A stretch of 64,000 bases of DNA from Azoarcus sp. Lineage in GTDB: Bacteria > Pseudomonadota > Gammaproteobacteria > Burkholderiales > Rhodocyclaceae. Each line of letters begins with the position of its first letter. Within the stretch, counting starts at the first letter, position 1. The stretch covers positions 1-64,000 of the forward strand of contig JAITQD010000105.1 of NCBI GenBank assembly GCA_031289095.1, in the 5' to 3' direction. Below, in pieces: positions 22,214-32,239 of this stretch. Both the position numbers and the translations under genes were made by a program. The notes under the pieces are model-generated. The model did not search any database and was not told where the DNA came from. It was given only the letters and a program-made list of their open reading frames with translations.

Positions 22214-24021
22214 GCGCGGCGGACAACAAGGCGCTGACAAACGGCCCAACGGGCGGCGCTGCGGTCGCGCCGGTCATTGCCCTGCCGGCGCGTTTGCGGC
22301 AGGCGCTCGCGCCCTCGCTGCTCTTGCTCGTGTGGGATGTGGATCGCCTGTGCGCCGTGGCGGCGCGTCGCGTCGGCGGCAGCTGGCATTTTTCGGAAGA
22401 AGGCTCATCCCGCCTCGTCGATTTCGCGCCCGCGCTCGACGAGGCGCTCGCCCGCCTTGAAGCCGCTGGCGTCAAGCCGCCGCGCCGCTGCTATCTGGCC
22501 GCGCGCTTCATCGTTCCGGCGCGGGTGGATTTGCCCGTCGCCCCGGACAAGCCGCGCCCGCTCCTGCAAATGCGCGAACTGGCGCGCGCCGAGGTGGAAC
22601 CGGCGGTGGCGGAAGCCGGGGCGCTGTGGACAATAGGCGCGGTGCTCGCCGCGCGCGGCGCAATCAGTCCGGGCGAGCGCGAACGCATCGCGCTGGAACT
22701 GGCGGTGCGGCGCGAACAGTCGAACGAACCGACCTATTTCGGGCAAGTGGCCTGCGACCTTGGGCTGATCGGCAAGGAGGACGTGCAGGCGGCCCTGCGC
22801 GTGCAGGAAAAACTTCAAACGCTCGAATCCGCGCTCGCCTGCGGCTGGACGGGCGGCCAGGGCGAGACCGGCGAACCCCCGGTGTGGCTGGCTTCGGCCA
22901 CGGGGCTGACGCTGTGGAACCAGTTCGAGACCGCCTGCAAGCGCCGGGGGCTGAAACTCCTCGGCGGCTTGCCGCTCGCCTGGAGCCTGAGCGAACCCGC
23001 CGCCGCGCGCCGACCGACGGACGAACAGGAAGGCGACCGCGTTGCGCTGGAAATCCACGCCGAAGAAATCGTGGCGGTGCTGCGCCGGCGCGGGCGCGTC
23101 GTCTCCGCGCGCAGCGAAGGCCGCATGGAACGATCCCTGGCCTTCGACTGGTTGGCGCGCTTTATCGCCGACTGGCGCGCGGCGGGCATCGACGAACTGG
23201 CAATCGTCTGCCGCGAGGCGGATGACGAAATGGCCGGTGCGGCGCTGTGCGACGACTTTGCCCAACGCTGGGGCAAACCGCCGCGCCTTGTGGGCGCAGG
23301 CGAGGCCTGCCGCAGCCTGCTCGAATGCCTCGTCCGCCAATACAAATTGCGCGCTGCGACGCTGCCCGTCGTCCGCTTCGGCGAACCGCCCCGGCCCGTC
23401 TGGAAACAGGCCGGGGTCTGGCACATTCTCTGCCCGCTTCTCGTCGCCGCCGCCGCTACCGGGTTGGGCGTGCGGCAACGCATGGAGATTGATGCCATCC
23501 AGGCGCGTTTCGACCGCGCCGAACTGGACAGCAAACGCACGGCGAACGTCCGCCAGCAGGAAGCCAACGTCATCGGCTCGGCCAAACGCGACAAGGAAGA
23601 ACTCGACACCGCGCGCCAGCAGCTTGCCCGCCTCGCGCCCGAGGTCGACCGCCTGCAAGCCATTGAGGGCATGGCGAACCGCCTGCCGCAATTGCTGCAC
23701 GCGCTCGCCCGCAACATCGGCGACGACGTGGTGCTGGAAGTGGTGCGCAACAGCCGCTCGGGCGGCAACATCGGAGATGTGATGATCCTTGGCTGGACCA
23801 TCGAGCACAGCAGCGCGCAGGCGTTCGCGTCGCGGATGCAGGCGGCGCTCTCCAGCCTTGGCTACACGGTGGCGCAGACCGACGTACGCGCCGGGCCGGG
23901 GCGCGATGGCCGTCCCGGCTATTTCGTGTCGTTCTGGCTCATTCCGCATACCCCGGCGGAAGAACTCGGATCGCCGGAAGAAGCCGGGGCGGCGAATGAA
24001 GCGGGAGGCGGCGAACGATGA
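22210..24021 (+). CDS. GspL / PilM-PilN-like assembly platform protein with inserted helical module
   Basis: PilM/GspL-like N-terminal region; central FGQVACDLGLIGKEDVQAALRVQEKLQ; TM plus coiled coil and PilN-like C-terminus; ATGA overlap with upstream gene. Confidence 0.65.
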   Translation: MSAADNKALTNGPTGGAAVAPVIALPARLRQALAPSLLLLVWDVDRLCAVAARRVGGSWHFSEEGSSRLVDFAPALDEALARLEAAGVKPPRRCYLAARFIVPARVDLPVAPDKPRPLLQMRELARAEVEPAVAEAGALWTIGAVLAARGAISPGERERIALELAVRREQSNEPTYFGQVACDLGLIGKEDVQAALRVQEKLQTLESALACGWTGGQGETGEPPVWLASATGLTLWNQFETACKRRGLKLLGGLPLAWSLSEPAAARRPTDEQEGDRVALEIHAEEIVAVLRRRGRVVSARSEGRMERSLAFDWLARFIADWRAAGIDELAIVCREADDEMAGAALCDDFAQRWGKPPRLVGAGEACRSLLECLVRQYKLRAATLPVVRFGEPPRPVWKQAGVWHILCPLLVAAAATGLGVRQRMEIDAIQARFDRAELDSKRTANVRQQEANVIGSAKRDKEELDTARQQLARLAPEVDRLQAIEGMANRLPQLLHALARNIGDDVVLEVVRNSRSGGNIGDVMILGWTIEHSSAQAFASRMQAALSSLGYTVAQTDVRAGPGRDGRPGYFVSFWLIPHTPAEELGSPEEAGAANEAGGGER

Positions 24022-24728
24022 AGCCGAAGCAGTTCCCGCGCGCCGCCGCCGACCTCTGGAACCGTTTTTCCGCCGCCGAGCGCCACCAGATCGTCGGGGC
24101 GGTCTGCTTTCTGATGGCGCTCTGCTATGGCTTGCTGCTCTGGCAGCCGGGGCAGAAGAAGCTGGAAAACATGATCTACGCCGAGCAGAAGCAGGCCAAA
24201 CGCCTCAAGAGTTCGAGCGGCGGCGTGGACTTGCTCAAAAACTTCAACCTGACCGACGTCGAGACGATCCGCAAGGAAGCCAGCCAGGCGCGGGCCGCGC
24301 TCGCGGCGCTGGAGACGGAACGGGCGCGCCTCGTCGGGCGCTTTGTGCCGCTCGAAGACCTGGAAACGCTCCAGGCGCTGAAGTCGGATCTCACCCGCCT
24401 CGCCGAAGGCGGCGACATGGAAATTGCCGCCCTCGAACACATCTACCGCGACCCCCGCGACCGGGATCGCCCGCCGACGCAGGAACTCCTGAAAAGCGCG
24501 AGCGAGGCCAACCCGTACAAGCGCCCGCTCCTGCGCCTCAAGGCAAAGGCGAGCTACCGGGGACTGATGTCCTTCCTCGACGGGCTGGCGGCGCTGCCGC
24601 GCGTGGCCGCGCCGGTGTGGAGCGACATTTCGGTGCGCGCGGAACAGGGCGAGGCCCAGGGCGGCGCATTCGCCAGCCCCACCGTCGCGCGGCAATGGCT
24701 GGAAGTGGAGATTCATTTTGCCATCTGA
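24018..24728 (+). CDS. GspM / PilO-like protein
   Basis: N-terminal TM, coiled coil, C-terminal ferredoxin-like segment; operon position after the GspL-like gene. Confidence 0.65.
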   Translation: MKPKQFPRAAADLWNRFSAAERHQIVGAVCFLMALCYGLLLWQPGQKKLENMIYAEQKQAKRLKSSSGGVDLLKNFNLTDVETIRKEASQARAALAALETERARLVGRFVPLEDLETLQALKSDLTRLAEGGDMEIAALEHIYRDPRDRDRPPTQELLKSASEANPYKRPLLRLKAKASYRGLMSFLDGLAALPRVAAPVWSDISVRAEQGEAQGGAFASPTVARQWLEVEIHFAI

Positions 24729-25875
24729 AAAAACCTCGCCCGCCATCACCGACGACATCATGCCCACGGCGCGCCTGCCCGTGCTGGAAGCGTTTCGCCT
24801 GTTGCTCGAACAACTGCCAGTGAACGGCGTGTCCGACCTGCACCTGGGCGCGGGCCGCCACGCGCACTGGCGGGCGCACGGCGAACTGGCGGTTTGCGAC
24901 GACCGCGACTGGCGTGCCGAAGACCTGCATACCCTTGCCGAGCACCTGCTCGACCCCGCGCGCCGGCGCATGCTCGAAGAAACCGGTAGCGCCGACCTGG
25001 GCTATGCCTCGCCGGGCGGGCGCTTCCGGATCAACTTTTTCCGTTCGCTGGGGGCGCTGGCGCTCGTGGCGCGCCACCTGCCGGAACGCTTCGCCAGCCT
25101 CGCCGAACTCATGCTGCCGCTGGAGCTGAAAGACCTTGCCTATCTGCCGTCTGGCCTCGTCCTTGTCACGGGTGTCACCGGCAGCGGCAAAAGCACCACG
25201 CTCGCCACCCTGATCCACGAGATCAACGCCCACATGGCGCGCCACATCCTCACCATCGAAGACCCGGTGGAATTCGTGCATCGCCCCGTGAAAAGCTTGG
25301 TCAGCCATCGCGAACTTGGCGTCGACACGCCGGATTTTGCGCTCGCCGTGCGCGCCGCGATGCGGGAAGACCCGGACGTCATCCTCGTCGGCGAACTGCG
25401 CGACACCGAAACCATGCGCGCCGCGCTCACCGCCGCTGAAACGGGCCACCTCGTCTTTTCCACCCTGCACACCGCCGACGCGGTGGGGGCAACGGAACGC
25501 TTCATCGGCGCGTTTCCCGGCGAGGAACAGGATCTGGCGCGGCATCGACTCTCACTTGTCATGAAGGCGGTAGTGGCGCAGCAGCTTTTGCCGCGCGCCG
25601 ACAGGAAGGGGCGTGTTCCGGCAGTGGAAATCCTGCGCGGCACCACGGCGGTGGCGAACCTCGTCGCCTCGGGGCGCACGGCGCAGCTTTATTCGGCCAT
25701 GGAATCCGGCGCGGGCCTCGGCATGCAGACCTACGATCAATCGCTGGCGCGGCTGGCGCGCGACAAGCGGGTAGCCATCGAACTGGCGCGCCCGCTCACG
25801 CGCAACCCGGAAGGCTTCGACTGGCTGATGAAAAACGGCGGCCACGGCGCGGCAAGCGCAGGGGAGCGGCGATGA
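24718..25875 (+). CDS. PilT-like ATPase
   Basis: GVTGSGKSTTLATLIHEIN Walker A; AMREDPDVILVGELRDTETMRAALTAAETGHLVFSTLHT. Confidence 0.88.
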   Translation: MPSEKTSPAITDDIMPTARLPVLEAFRLLLEQLPVNGVSDLHLGAGRHAHWRAHGELAVCDDRDWRAEDLHTLAEHLLDPARRRMLEETGSADLGYASPGGRFRINFFRSLGALALVARHLPERFASLAELMLPLELKDLAYLPSGLVLVTGVTGSGKSTTLATLIHEINAHMARHILTIEDPVEFVHRPVKSLVSHRELGVDTPDFALAVRAAMREDPDVILVGELRDTETMRAALTAAETGHLVFSTLHTADAVGATERFIGAFPGEEQDLARHRLSLVMKAVVAQQLLPRADRKGRVPAVEILRGTTAVANLVASGRTAQLYSAMESGAGLGMQTYDQSLARLARDKRVAIELARPLTRNPEGFDWLMKNGGHGAASAGERR

Positions 25876-27479
25876 GCGCCCTTGCCGAATCCACCCTGAT
25901 CCAGGCCGGCTTGCAGGCGGGGCTGTTCGACAACGACACGCTGGCCCGCCTGCGTCCGGTAGCGCGAACGCGGCGGACGAGCCTCATGGAGACGCTCGCC
26001 ACCGAGTGCGCGTTGCCGCAGACGGCGTTCTATCTCGCGTTTGCCGAGATACGGGGCTTGCCCTACGCGCATCTCGCGCGCTGGACGGCGGACGAAATCC
26101 TGCTCGCCAAACTTCCCGCCGCGCTCCTGAAGCGTCATCCGATGGCGGTGTTGCGCGATCCGGCGAAGGTGGCGCATCTCGCGCTGGCAAACCCCGATGA
26201 CGCCCTGGGTGTCGAGACCGCGCGCCGGGTGGTCGGCGCGCTGCCGCTGGCGATTGCCGAACCGGAAGGACTCGCTACCCTGCTGCTGCGCCTGCGCGGC
26301 AAGGAAGCGAGCGCGAGCGGCGGGGTCGAAGACCCGGTGATGCTGTTCGAGCGCATCGTGCGCGAAGCCTTTTTGCGCCGCGCCTCCGACATCCATGTCG
26401 AGGCCATCGAGAACGGTGCGCGCGTGCGGCTACGGGTCGATGGCAGGCTGGAAATCCTCGGTGCGCCGCTCGTCAAGGAACTGGGCGAGGCGCTGATTTC
26501 ACGCATAAAAGTGCTCTCCGGCATGGACATCGCCGAAGCGCGCGCGCCGCAGGACGGCAGCCTTGTCTATCCGTCCATGGAAGGCGGCGCGGTGGAGATG
26601 CGCGTCGCCTCCGCGCCGGTGAAATTCGGCGAGCGGCTCACCTTGCGGGTGATGAAAAGCGACCCCAACCGCCGCAACCTCGACTCGCTGGGGCTGCCGG
26701 GCGCGATGACGGCGCGGCTGCGGCAGGCGCTCGGCCATCCGCACGGCATTGTGCTCGTCACCGGCCCCACCGGCAGCGGCAAGAGCACGACGCTCTATTG
26801 CGCCCTGCGCGAACTCGACGCCGACAGCTTCAACATCCTCACCGCCGAAGACCCCATCGAGCAAATCATCCCCGGCGTCTCGCAAGTGCAGGTCAACGCC
26901 AAGGTGGGCTTTGCCGACGCGCTGCGATCCTTCCTGCGGCACGACCCGGATGTGATTCTCGTGGGCGAAATCCGCGACCTCGACACCGCCGACGTGGCGC
27001 TGAAGGCGGCCACCACCGGCCACATGGTGCTCTCCACCCTGCACACCAACAGCGCCCCCGGCGCAATTACCCGGCTCACCGACCTCGGTTGCGAGCGTTT
27101 CATGCTCGGCGCAACCCTGCGCGGCATTCTCGCGCAGCGGCTGGTGCGCATGCTGTGCCCGCATTGCCGCCGGATGCGCGAGGCGACGCCGGAAGAACGC
27201 CGCCTGCTCGGGCTGGCGGAGACGGCGAGCGAGGGCGAGGCGGCGCAACTGTGGGACGCAACGGGCTGCCCGCGCTGCCTGGGTTCCGGCTACCGGGGGC
27301 GAATCGGGCTGTACGAGGCGCTGTGGGTGGATGGCGACACGGCTGTTGCGATTTCCGCCGGGGCGAACGAGCGCGACATTGCGGCGACGGCGCGGGACTA
27401 CTGGCGGCTCGCGGACGATGCGCGCGACAAGGTGCTCACCGGCATGACGAGCCTGAACGAAGCGAGGGCCTTTCTGTGA
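25872..27479 (+). CDS. GspE/PilB-like assembly ATPase
   Basis: GPTGSGKSTTLYCALRELD; DPDVILVGEIRDLDTADVALKAATTGHMVLSTLHTN; CPHC...CPRC zinc site; GRIGLYE. Confidence 0.92.
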   Translation: MSALAESTLIQAGLQAGLFDNDTLARLRPVARTRRTSLMETLATECALPQTAFYLAFAEIRGLPYAHLARWTADEILLAKLPAALLKRHPMAVLRDPAKVAHLALANPDDALGVETARRVVGALPLAIAEPEGLATLLLRLRGKEASASGGVEDPVMLFERIVREAFLRRASDIHVEAIENGARVRLRVDGRLEILGAPLVKELGEALISRIKVLSGMDIAEARAPQDGSLVYPSMEGGAVEMRVASAPVKFGERLTLRVMKSDPNRRNLDSLGLPGAMTARLRQALGHPHGIVLVTGPTGSGKSTTLYCALRELDADSFNILTAEDPIEQIIPGVSQVQVNAKVGFADALRSFLRHDPDVILVGEIRDLDTADVALKAATTGHMVLSTLHTNSAPGAITRLTDLGCERFMLGATLRGILAQRLVRMLCPHCRRMREATPEERRLLGLAETASEGEAAQLWDATGCPRCLGSGYRGRIGLYEALWVDGDTAVAISAGANERDIAATARDYWRLADDARDKVLTGMTSLNEARAFL

Positions 27480-28702
27480 GCGCCTACGCTTACCTTTGCC
27501 TCACCGCACAGGGCGCGGAGACGCGCGGCAACCTGGACGCACCGGACGAGGCCGCCGCGCGCCGGCTGTTGCGGGAACGGGGCCTGAAAATACTGGACAT
27601 TGCGGAGGGCGCTGCGGGCGGCGGCGCGCGGGCGGTGCTCGGGCAGATCGGGCATGCCCTCTCGCGTCTGCGCACCCTCGGCGACAACGACCGGGTGCTT
27701 TTGTTCCGGCAGATGCACTTGATGCTCAAGGCCGGACACACCCTGCTCGAAGCGCTGGCCGCCGCCTCGCGCCTTGCGCCGAAGGCGCGCCTCGCCGACA
27801 GCCTCGACCACATCGCCGCCCGCATCCAGCGCGGCAGCAGCCTGTCGGTGGCGTGCGCGGGCGAACCGGCGCTCTTCAACCGCCTGGCCCTGAAGCTGAT
27901 CGAGGCGGGTGAGGCGTCCGGCGAACTGGGTGTCGTGTTCGAGCGGCTGGCGGGGCTGATCGAGCGCCGCGCCGAAGTGCGGCGGCAGCTCATCAACGCG
28001 CTGGTATATCCGGGTGTTGTCCTGCTCGCCGCCATCGGGGTGATCTCCTTCCTGGTCATCACGGTGATCCCGCGTTTCGCCGTTTACCTGAACGGGCGCG
28101 GCAGGGCGGTGCCGTGGGCGGCGCAGACCATGATGGACGCCGCCGACTGGCTGGCCCGCTGGGGCGGCATGATCGGCGTCGGCATCGTGGCGGTCGCCGT
28201 GGGCCTGCCGCTGCTGCGGCGCTTGCCGGGGACGCGGCGGCTTATCGACCGCACCGTACTCGCCGTCCCGGTGCTGGGCGGCACGCTCGTCATGGCGGCG
28301 ATGGCGCAGGTGACGTGGATTTTCGGCGTACTCGTCAAAAGCCGTCTCACGGTGCTGGAGTCCCTGCGCATCTGCGCGCAGGTGGCTGGCAACGCCGCGT
28401 TCGCCGGGGCGTTCGCGCGTGCGGCGGACGACGTGCTGGCGGGCAAAAGCCTTGCCGTCGCCCTCGACCGCCCGGTTTTGCCCAGCCTTGTGCAGCACAT
28501 GGCCGCCGTCGGCGAAAAAAGCGGACAGGTGGATACGGTCATGGAATCCCTTGGGACGCATTACCAGAAAGTGCTGGACGCCCGCGTGAAGCTGCTCGCT
28601 TCCATGATCGAACCCGCGCTCACCGTGCTGATCGGCGCGGTGGTGGGCTTTGTCTATTACGCCTTTTTCCAGGCGATGTTGTCCGTCTCTACCGGAGCAT
28701 GA
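27476..28702 (+). CDS. GspF/PilC-like inner-membrane platform protein (GTG start)
   Basis: LLRERGLKILDI; FRQMHLMLKAGHTLLEAL; LIEAGEASGELGVVFERLA; three TM segments. Confidence 0.9.
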   Translation: MSAYAYLCLTAQGAETRGNLDAPDEAAARRLLRERGLKILDIAEGAAGGGARAVLGQIGHALSRLRTLGDNDRVLLFRQMHLMLKAGHTLLEALAAASRLAPKARLADSLDHIAARIQRGSSLSVACAGEPALFNRLALKLIEAGEASGELGVVFERLAGLIERRAEVRRQLINALVYPGVVLLAAIGVISFLVITVIPRFAVYLNGRGRAVPWAAQTMMDAADWLARWGGMIGVGIVAVAVGLPLLRRLPGTRRLIDRTVLAVPVLGGTLVMAAMAQVTWIFGVLVKSRLTVLESLRICAQVAGNAAFAGAFARAADDVLAGKSLAVALDRPVLPSLVQHMAAVGEKSGQVDTVMESLGTHYQKVLDARVKLLASMIEPALTVLIGAVVGFVYYAFFQAMLSVSTGA

Positions 28703-29229
28703 ATGTCATGAACATGAAGCGGTTTTGCCTGCTCGCCGCCGTCCTGCCGGTGCTCGCCGCCCGGCCCGCGCTGGGCGTCGACCTGCCGCCGGAGACGCCG
28801 GAGGCTATCCGGAGCGGGCTGGAGACCATCGACAAGTACCGCGCCGAAGTGGAAAAACGCACCGGCAACGCGCCGCTTGCGCCGCTGACCGTTGCGCCGC
28901 CACGGACTTCGATCACGCCCGATGCGCCCGCGCGCGACGCCAGCGCGCTCCCTGAGCGCGACCCCTTCGAGGTGTCGCCCCGCCTGCGCGAAGGCGGCGG
29001 GCGCGACGCCCGCCTCGGGCTGGCACTCAATCAGGCGCTCCGCCTGCGCGCCGTGGTGCGCACGCCGGAAGGCGGCATCGCCAAGATCGAATCGGGCAAG
29101 GATTCCCTGGTTGTGCGCGACGGCGACGAACTCGACGTCAACGGCATCCGCTACACGGTGAAGGTGGAAGCGGACGGTCTGGTGCTGCGCGGCGCAGGCG
29201 CGCCGCAATACAAAATGCAAATCAGGTAG
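28699..29229 (+). CDS. PilP/GspC-like periplasmic protein
   Basis: Signal peptide; ERDPFEVSPRLRE; C-terminal LRAVVRTPEGGIAKI...VRDGDELDVNGIRYTVKVEADGLVL; located just before the secretin. Confidence 0.65.
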   Translation: MNVMNMKRFCLLAAVLPVLAARPALGVDLPPETPEAIRSGLETIDKYRAEVEKRTGNAPLAPLTVAPPRTSITPDAPARDASALPERDPFEVSPRLREGGGRDARLGLALNQALRLRAVVRTPEGGIAKIESGKDSLVVRDGDELDVNGIRYTVKVEADGLVLRGAGAPQYKMQIR

Positions 29230-29232
29230 ACC

Positions 29233-31242
29233 ATGAAATTTTCGAGAAAAGCGTCCGATGGAAGACCCTGGCCGCGCGCGCTGGCGTTGGCGCTGGCGCT
29301 GGCCTTGCCGGGCGCGCTTTCCCACGCCGCGCCGCCCGCTGGCAAAACCATGCCGGGCGACGTCTACCTCAAGCAGATCACGCTCGACGAGGCGGCGCAG
29401 TTCATCTCCCAGGTGGGCAACGCCAGCATCGTGGTGACGTCCAGCGTCGCCAACAAGGTGGTGTCGCTCTACCTGCGCGACGCCACCGTCGAAGGCATGG
29501 TGAAGAACCTTGCCCGCGCCGCCGGGGTCTGGTATCGCCACGACGCCCAGACCAACGCCTACATCCTGATGGACGGCAAGGAATACCGGCAGGACATCGC
29601 CATCACCCGCGACGAGATCACCCGCAATTTCGTGCTGCGCCACCACAACGTCGTCAGCGTCGCCAATGCGGTTGCGGCGCTGTTCGGGGAACGGGTCAAC
29701 CTTGTCGAGCCGGTGGAGGAAATGCCGCCGCTCGAAATGGGCAGCACCACCCGCACGCAGAGCGGCACGGGCGGCAGCCGGAGCAGCAGCGGTAGCGGCA
29801 ACGATTTCGGCGGCAACCGTGGCGCAGGCACGGGCGGCAGCTTCGGCAACAGCAGCGGACGTGGCACGAGCATGAGCGCCGAAGGCGCGGTGACGCGCCG
29901 CAGCGGCGGCAGCCGGGGCGGCAACCGGACGGACGCACGCGAGGAACTGGCGAAAGTCTCGCAGGCCGGATTGGAGGCCTCGCTCGACATCGACAGCGGC
30001 GAGACGGAAACCGTCGAAGCCTCCCGGCTGCAACAGGCGGTGTCGACGCAGGGGCCACCCATCCACCTGACCTACAACAAGATGCACAACCTGTTGCTGG
30101 TGCGCACCAGCGACGAGACAGCTTTGCAGGACATCGAAAAACTGGTGCAGGACATGGATCGCCCGCCGCGCCAGGTGTTGCTGGAGATGCGCATTGTCGA
30201 AGTGGAACTGGGCGGCGATTTCCGCTCGGTGTTCGACATCGGCTTCGCCGACAGCTCATCGAGCGGGCCGCGCGGGCTTGGCCATGGCAGCCCGATCGAC
30301 GGCGCTTACACGGACGCGGCAGGCAATACCCGCTACCCGGGCAACGCCGCCTCGCTCGGCAACTTCAGCCCCGAACAAGCCGCGACCGCTGTCTGGCAAC
30401 TGGTCAACAACAGCCTGCGCATGCGGCTGCAACTCCTGGAGAGCGAAAACCGGGTCAACGTGCTCGCCACCCCGATGCTGGTCGCTTCCAACAACCAGCC
30501 TGCGCGGCTTTTCATCGGCGACGAGCAGATTCTGATTACCGGGGCGGAAAGCGACAGCACCACCGGCACCACCGGCGCAACCAACACCACGATCACGGTG
30601 GAGACGGAGCGGCGCAACGTCGGGCAGACGCTCATCATTTTGCCGCGCATCAACGCCGACCGCACGGTGACGCTCACCATCGACCAGGACAATTCCCGCA
30701 TCAACGCGGGCGGCGCGCACATGCCGTTGCCGCTGCCCAATGGCGAGACCTTCGATTACCCGATCGACACGGTGAACACCGCCAACCTGCAAGTCACCGC
30801 GCACGCGCGCGACGGCTTGACCGTGGCGGTGGGCGGCATGATTACCCAGCGCATCACCGATGCGGAAGAAAAGGTGCCGGTGCTCGGCGACATTCCCATA
30901 CTCGGCCATCTTTTCAAGAAAACCGTGCGCAGCAACTCGCGCAAGCAGATCGTCCTGCTCATCACCCCGCACGTGCTGGAGACGCCCGAGGAAAGCGACG
31001 CGCTTGCGCGCACCCGTGAAAACGAGGCGCGGCGGCTCGACGAGAGCGGACGCAACGAAGCGGGGAACAAGGCCGTGCAGGGCGACAGCATCTTCCAGAA
31101 CGCTGCGCCTGCCGCCCCCGCCGCGCTGCCGGAGGCTGGCGCCATGCGCGCTCCGGACGCGCCGCCGACCAACGAGCTACGCCCGGCGCCACTGCCTGCT
31201 CCTCCGCGTCATCCGTTCGAGCGCGCCATGGAGCTGCCGTGA
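29233..31242 (+). CDS. Secretin (GspD/PilQ/MshL-like)
   Basis: QVLLEMRIVEVELGGDF; LESENRVNVLATPMLVASNNQPARLFIG; VGGMITQRITDAEEKVPVLGDIPILGHLFKK; RKQIVLLITPHVLE. Confidence 0.94.
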   Translation: MKFSRKASDGRPWPRALALALALALPGALSHAAPPAGKTMPGDVYLKQITLDEAAQFISQVGNASIVVTSSVANKVVSLYLRDATVEGMVKNLARAAGVWYRHDAQTNAYILMDGKEYRQDIAITRDEITRNFVLRHHNVVSVANAVAALFGERVNLVEPVEEMPPLEMGSTTRTQSGTGGSRSSSGSGNDFGGNRGAGTGGSFGNSSGRGTSMSAEGAVTRRSGGSRGGNRTDAREELAKVSQAGLEASLDIDSGETETVEASRLQQAVSTQGPPIHLTYNKMHNLLLVRTSDETALQDIEKLVQDMDRPPRQVLLEMRIVEVELGGDFRSVFDIGFADSSSSGPRGLGHGSPIDGAYTDAAGNTRYPGNAASLGNFSPEQAATAVWQLVNNSLRMRLQLLESENRVNVLATPMLVASNNQPARLFIGDEQILITGAESDSTTGTTGATNTTITVETERRNVGQTLIILPRINADRTVTLTIDQDNSRINAGGAHMPLPLPNGETFDYPIDTVNTANLQVTAHARDGLTVAVGGMITQRITDAEEKVPVLGDIPILGHLFKKTVRSNSRKQIVLLITPHVLETPEESDALARTRENEARRLDESGRNEAGNKAVQGDSIFQNAAPAAPAALPEAGAMRAPDAPPTNELRPAPLPAPPRHPFERAMELP

Positions 31243-31285
31243 AAATCCATCACGTCCATTTCATTACTGAACCGCAAGGAAATAC

Positions 31286-32239
31286 ATGAACGCCATCACC
31301 GCCACCCTCCGCGAAGCCGCCCCGTTCGAGGCGGCTGCCGCGCTCCAGCGCGCCACGCAAAGCGTGGGCGGCATCCTGCTCGGCAAGGACGAGGCCGTGC
31401 GCCTGTCGTGCGCCTGCCTCGTCGCGGGTGGCCACCTGCTGATCGAAGACCTGCCGGGCATGGGCAAGACGGTGCTCGCGCAGGCGCTTGCCCGCGTCGC
31501 CGGGCTGCAATTCAACCGCGTGCAGTTCACCAGCGACATGCTGCCCGGCGACTTGACCGGCGCGGCGGTGTTCAGCCGCGAGCGGGAAGAATTCGTTTTC
31601 CATCCCGGCCCGGTGTTCGCACAGGTGCTGCTCGCCGACGAGATCAACCGCGCCTCGCCCAAGACGCAATCGGCCCTGCTCGAAGCAATGGAGGAACGGC
31701 AGGTGACGAACGACGGGGTGAGCCGGCCTTTGCCAAAACCTTTTTTTGTCATCGCCACCCAGAACCCGGTCGACCAGTCTTCCACCAATCCGCTGCCGGA
31801 AGCACAGCTCGACCGCTTTCTGATGCGCCTGTCGCTCGGCTATCCGGACATGGCGGCGGAACTGGAAATCCTGCGCGGCGAGGATCGCCGCACCCTGCTC
31901 AAACGGGTTGAACCGGCGCTGAACGCCGACCTGCTCGCCGAGCTACAGGGACAAGCCCGCGCTGTCCACGCCGCCGAACCGCTGCTCGCTTACGTGCGGG
32001 CGCTCGCCGAACACACCCGCCACGGCGCGGGCCTGGTCTATGGCCTGTCGCCGCGCGGTGCGCAGGCGCTCCTGGCTGCGGCGCGCGCCTGGGCCCTGCT
32101 CGACGGACGCGACCACGTATTGCCCGGCGACGTACAGGCGGTGTTTCCCGCCGTCGCCGGGCATCGCCTCGGACTCGGCGACGTGCGCGAGGCGGCGCAG
32201 GCGGCGCACGAACTGCTCGTCGCGGTGCCAATGCCATGA
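31286..32239 (+). CDS. MoxR-family AAA+ ATPase
   Basis: IEDLPGMGKTVLAQALAR; LLADEINRASPKTQSALLEAMEERQVT; FVIATQNPVDQ. Confidence 0.93.
   Translation: MNAITATLREAAPFEAAAALQRATQSVGGILLGKDEAVRLSCACLVAGGHLLIEDLPGMGKTVLAQALARVAGLQFNRVQFTSDMLPGDLTGAAVFSREREEFVFHPGPVFAQVLLADEINRASPKTQSALLEAMEERQVTNDGVSRPLPKPFFVIATQNPVDQSSTNPLPEAQLDRFLMRLSLGYPDMAAELEILRGEDRRTLLKRVEPALNADLLAELQGQARAVHAAEPLLAYVRALAEHTRHGAGLVYGLSPRGAQALLAAARAWALLDGRDHVLPGDVQAVFPAVAGHRLGLGDVREAAQAAHELLVAVPMP

Noticed and set aside
22405-23949. 514-aa minus-strand ORF opposite the GspL-like gene
   Set aside because: Antisense artefact; no motif support.
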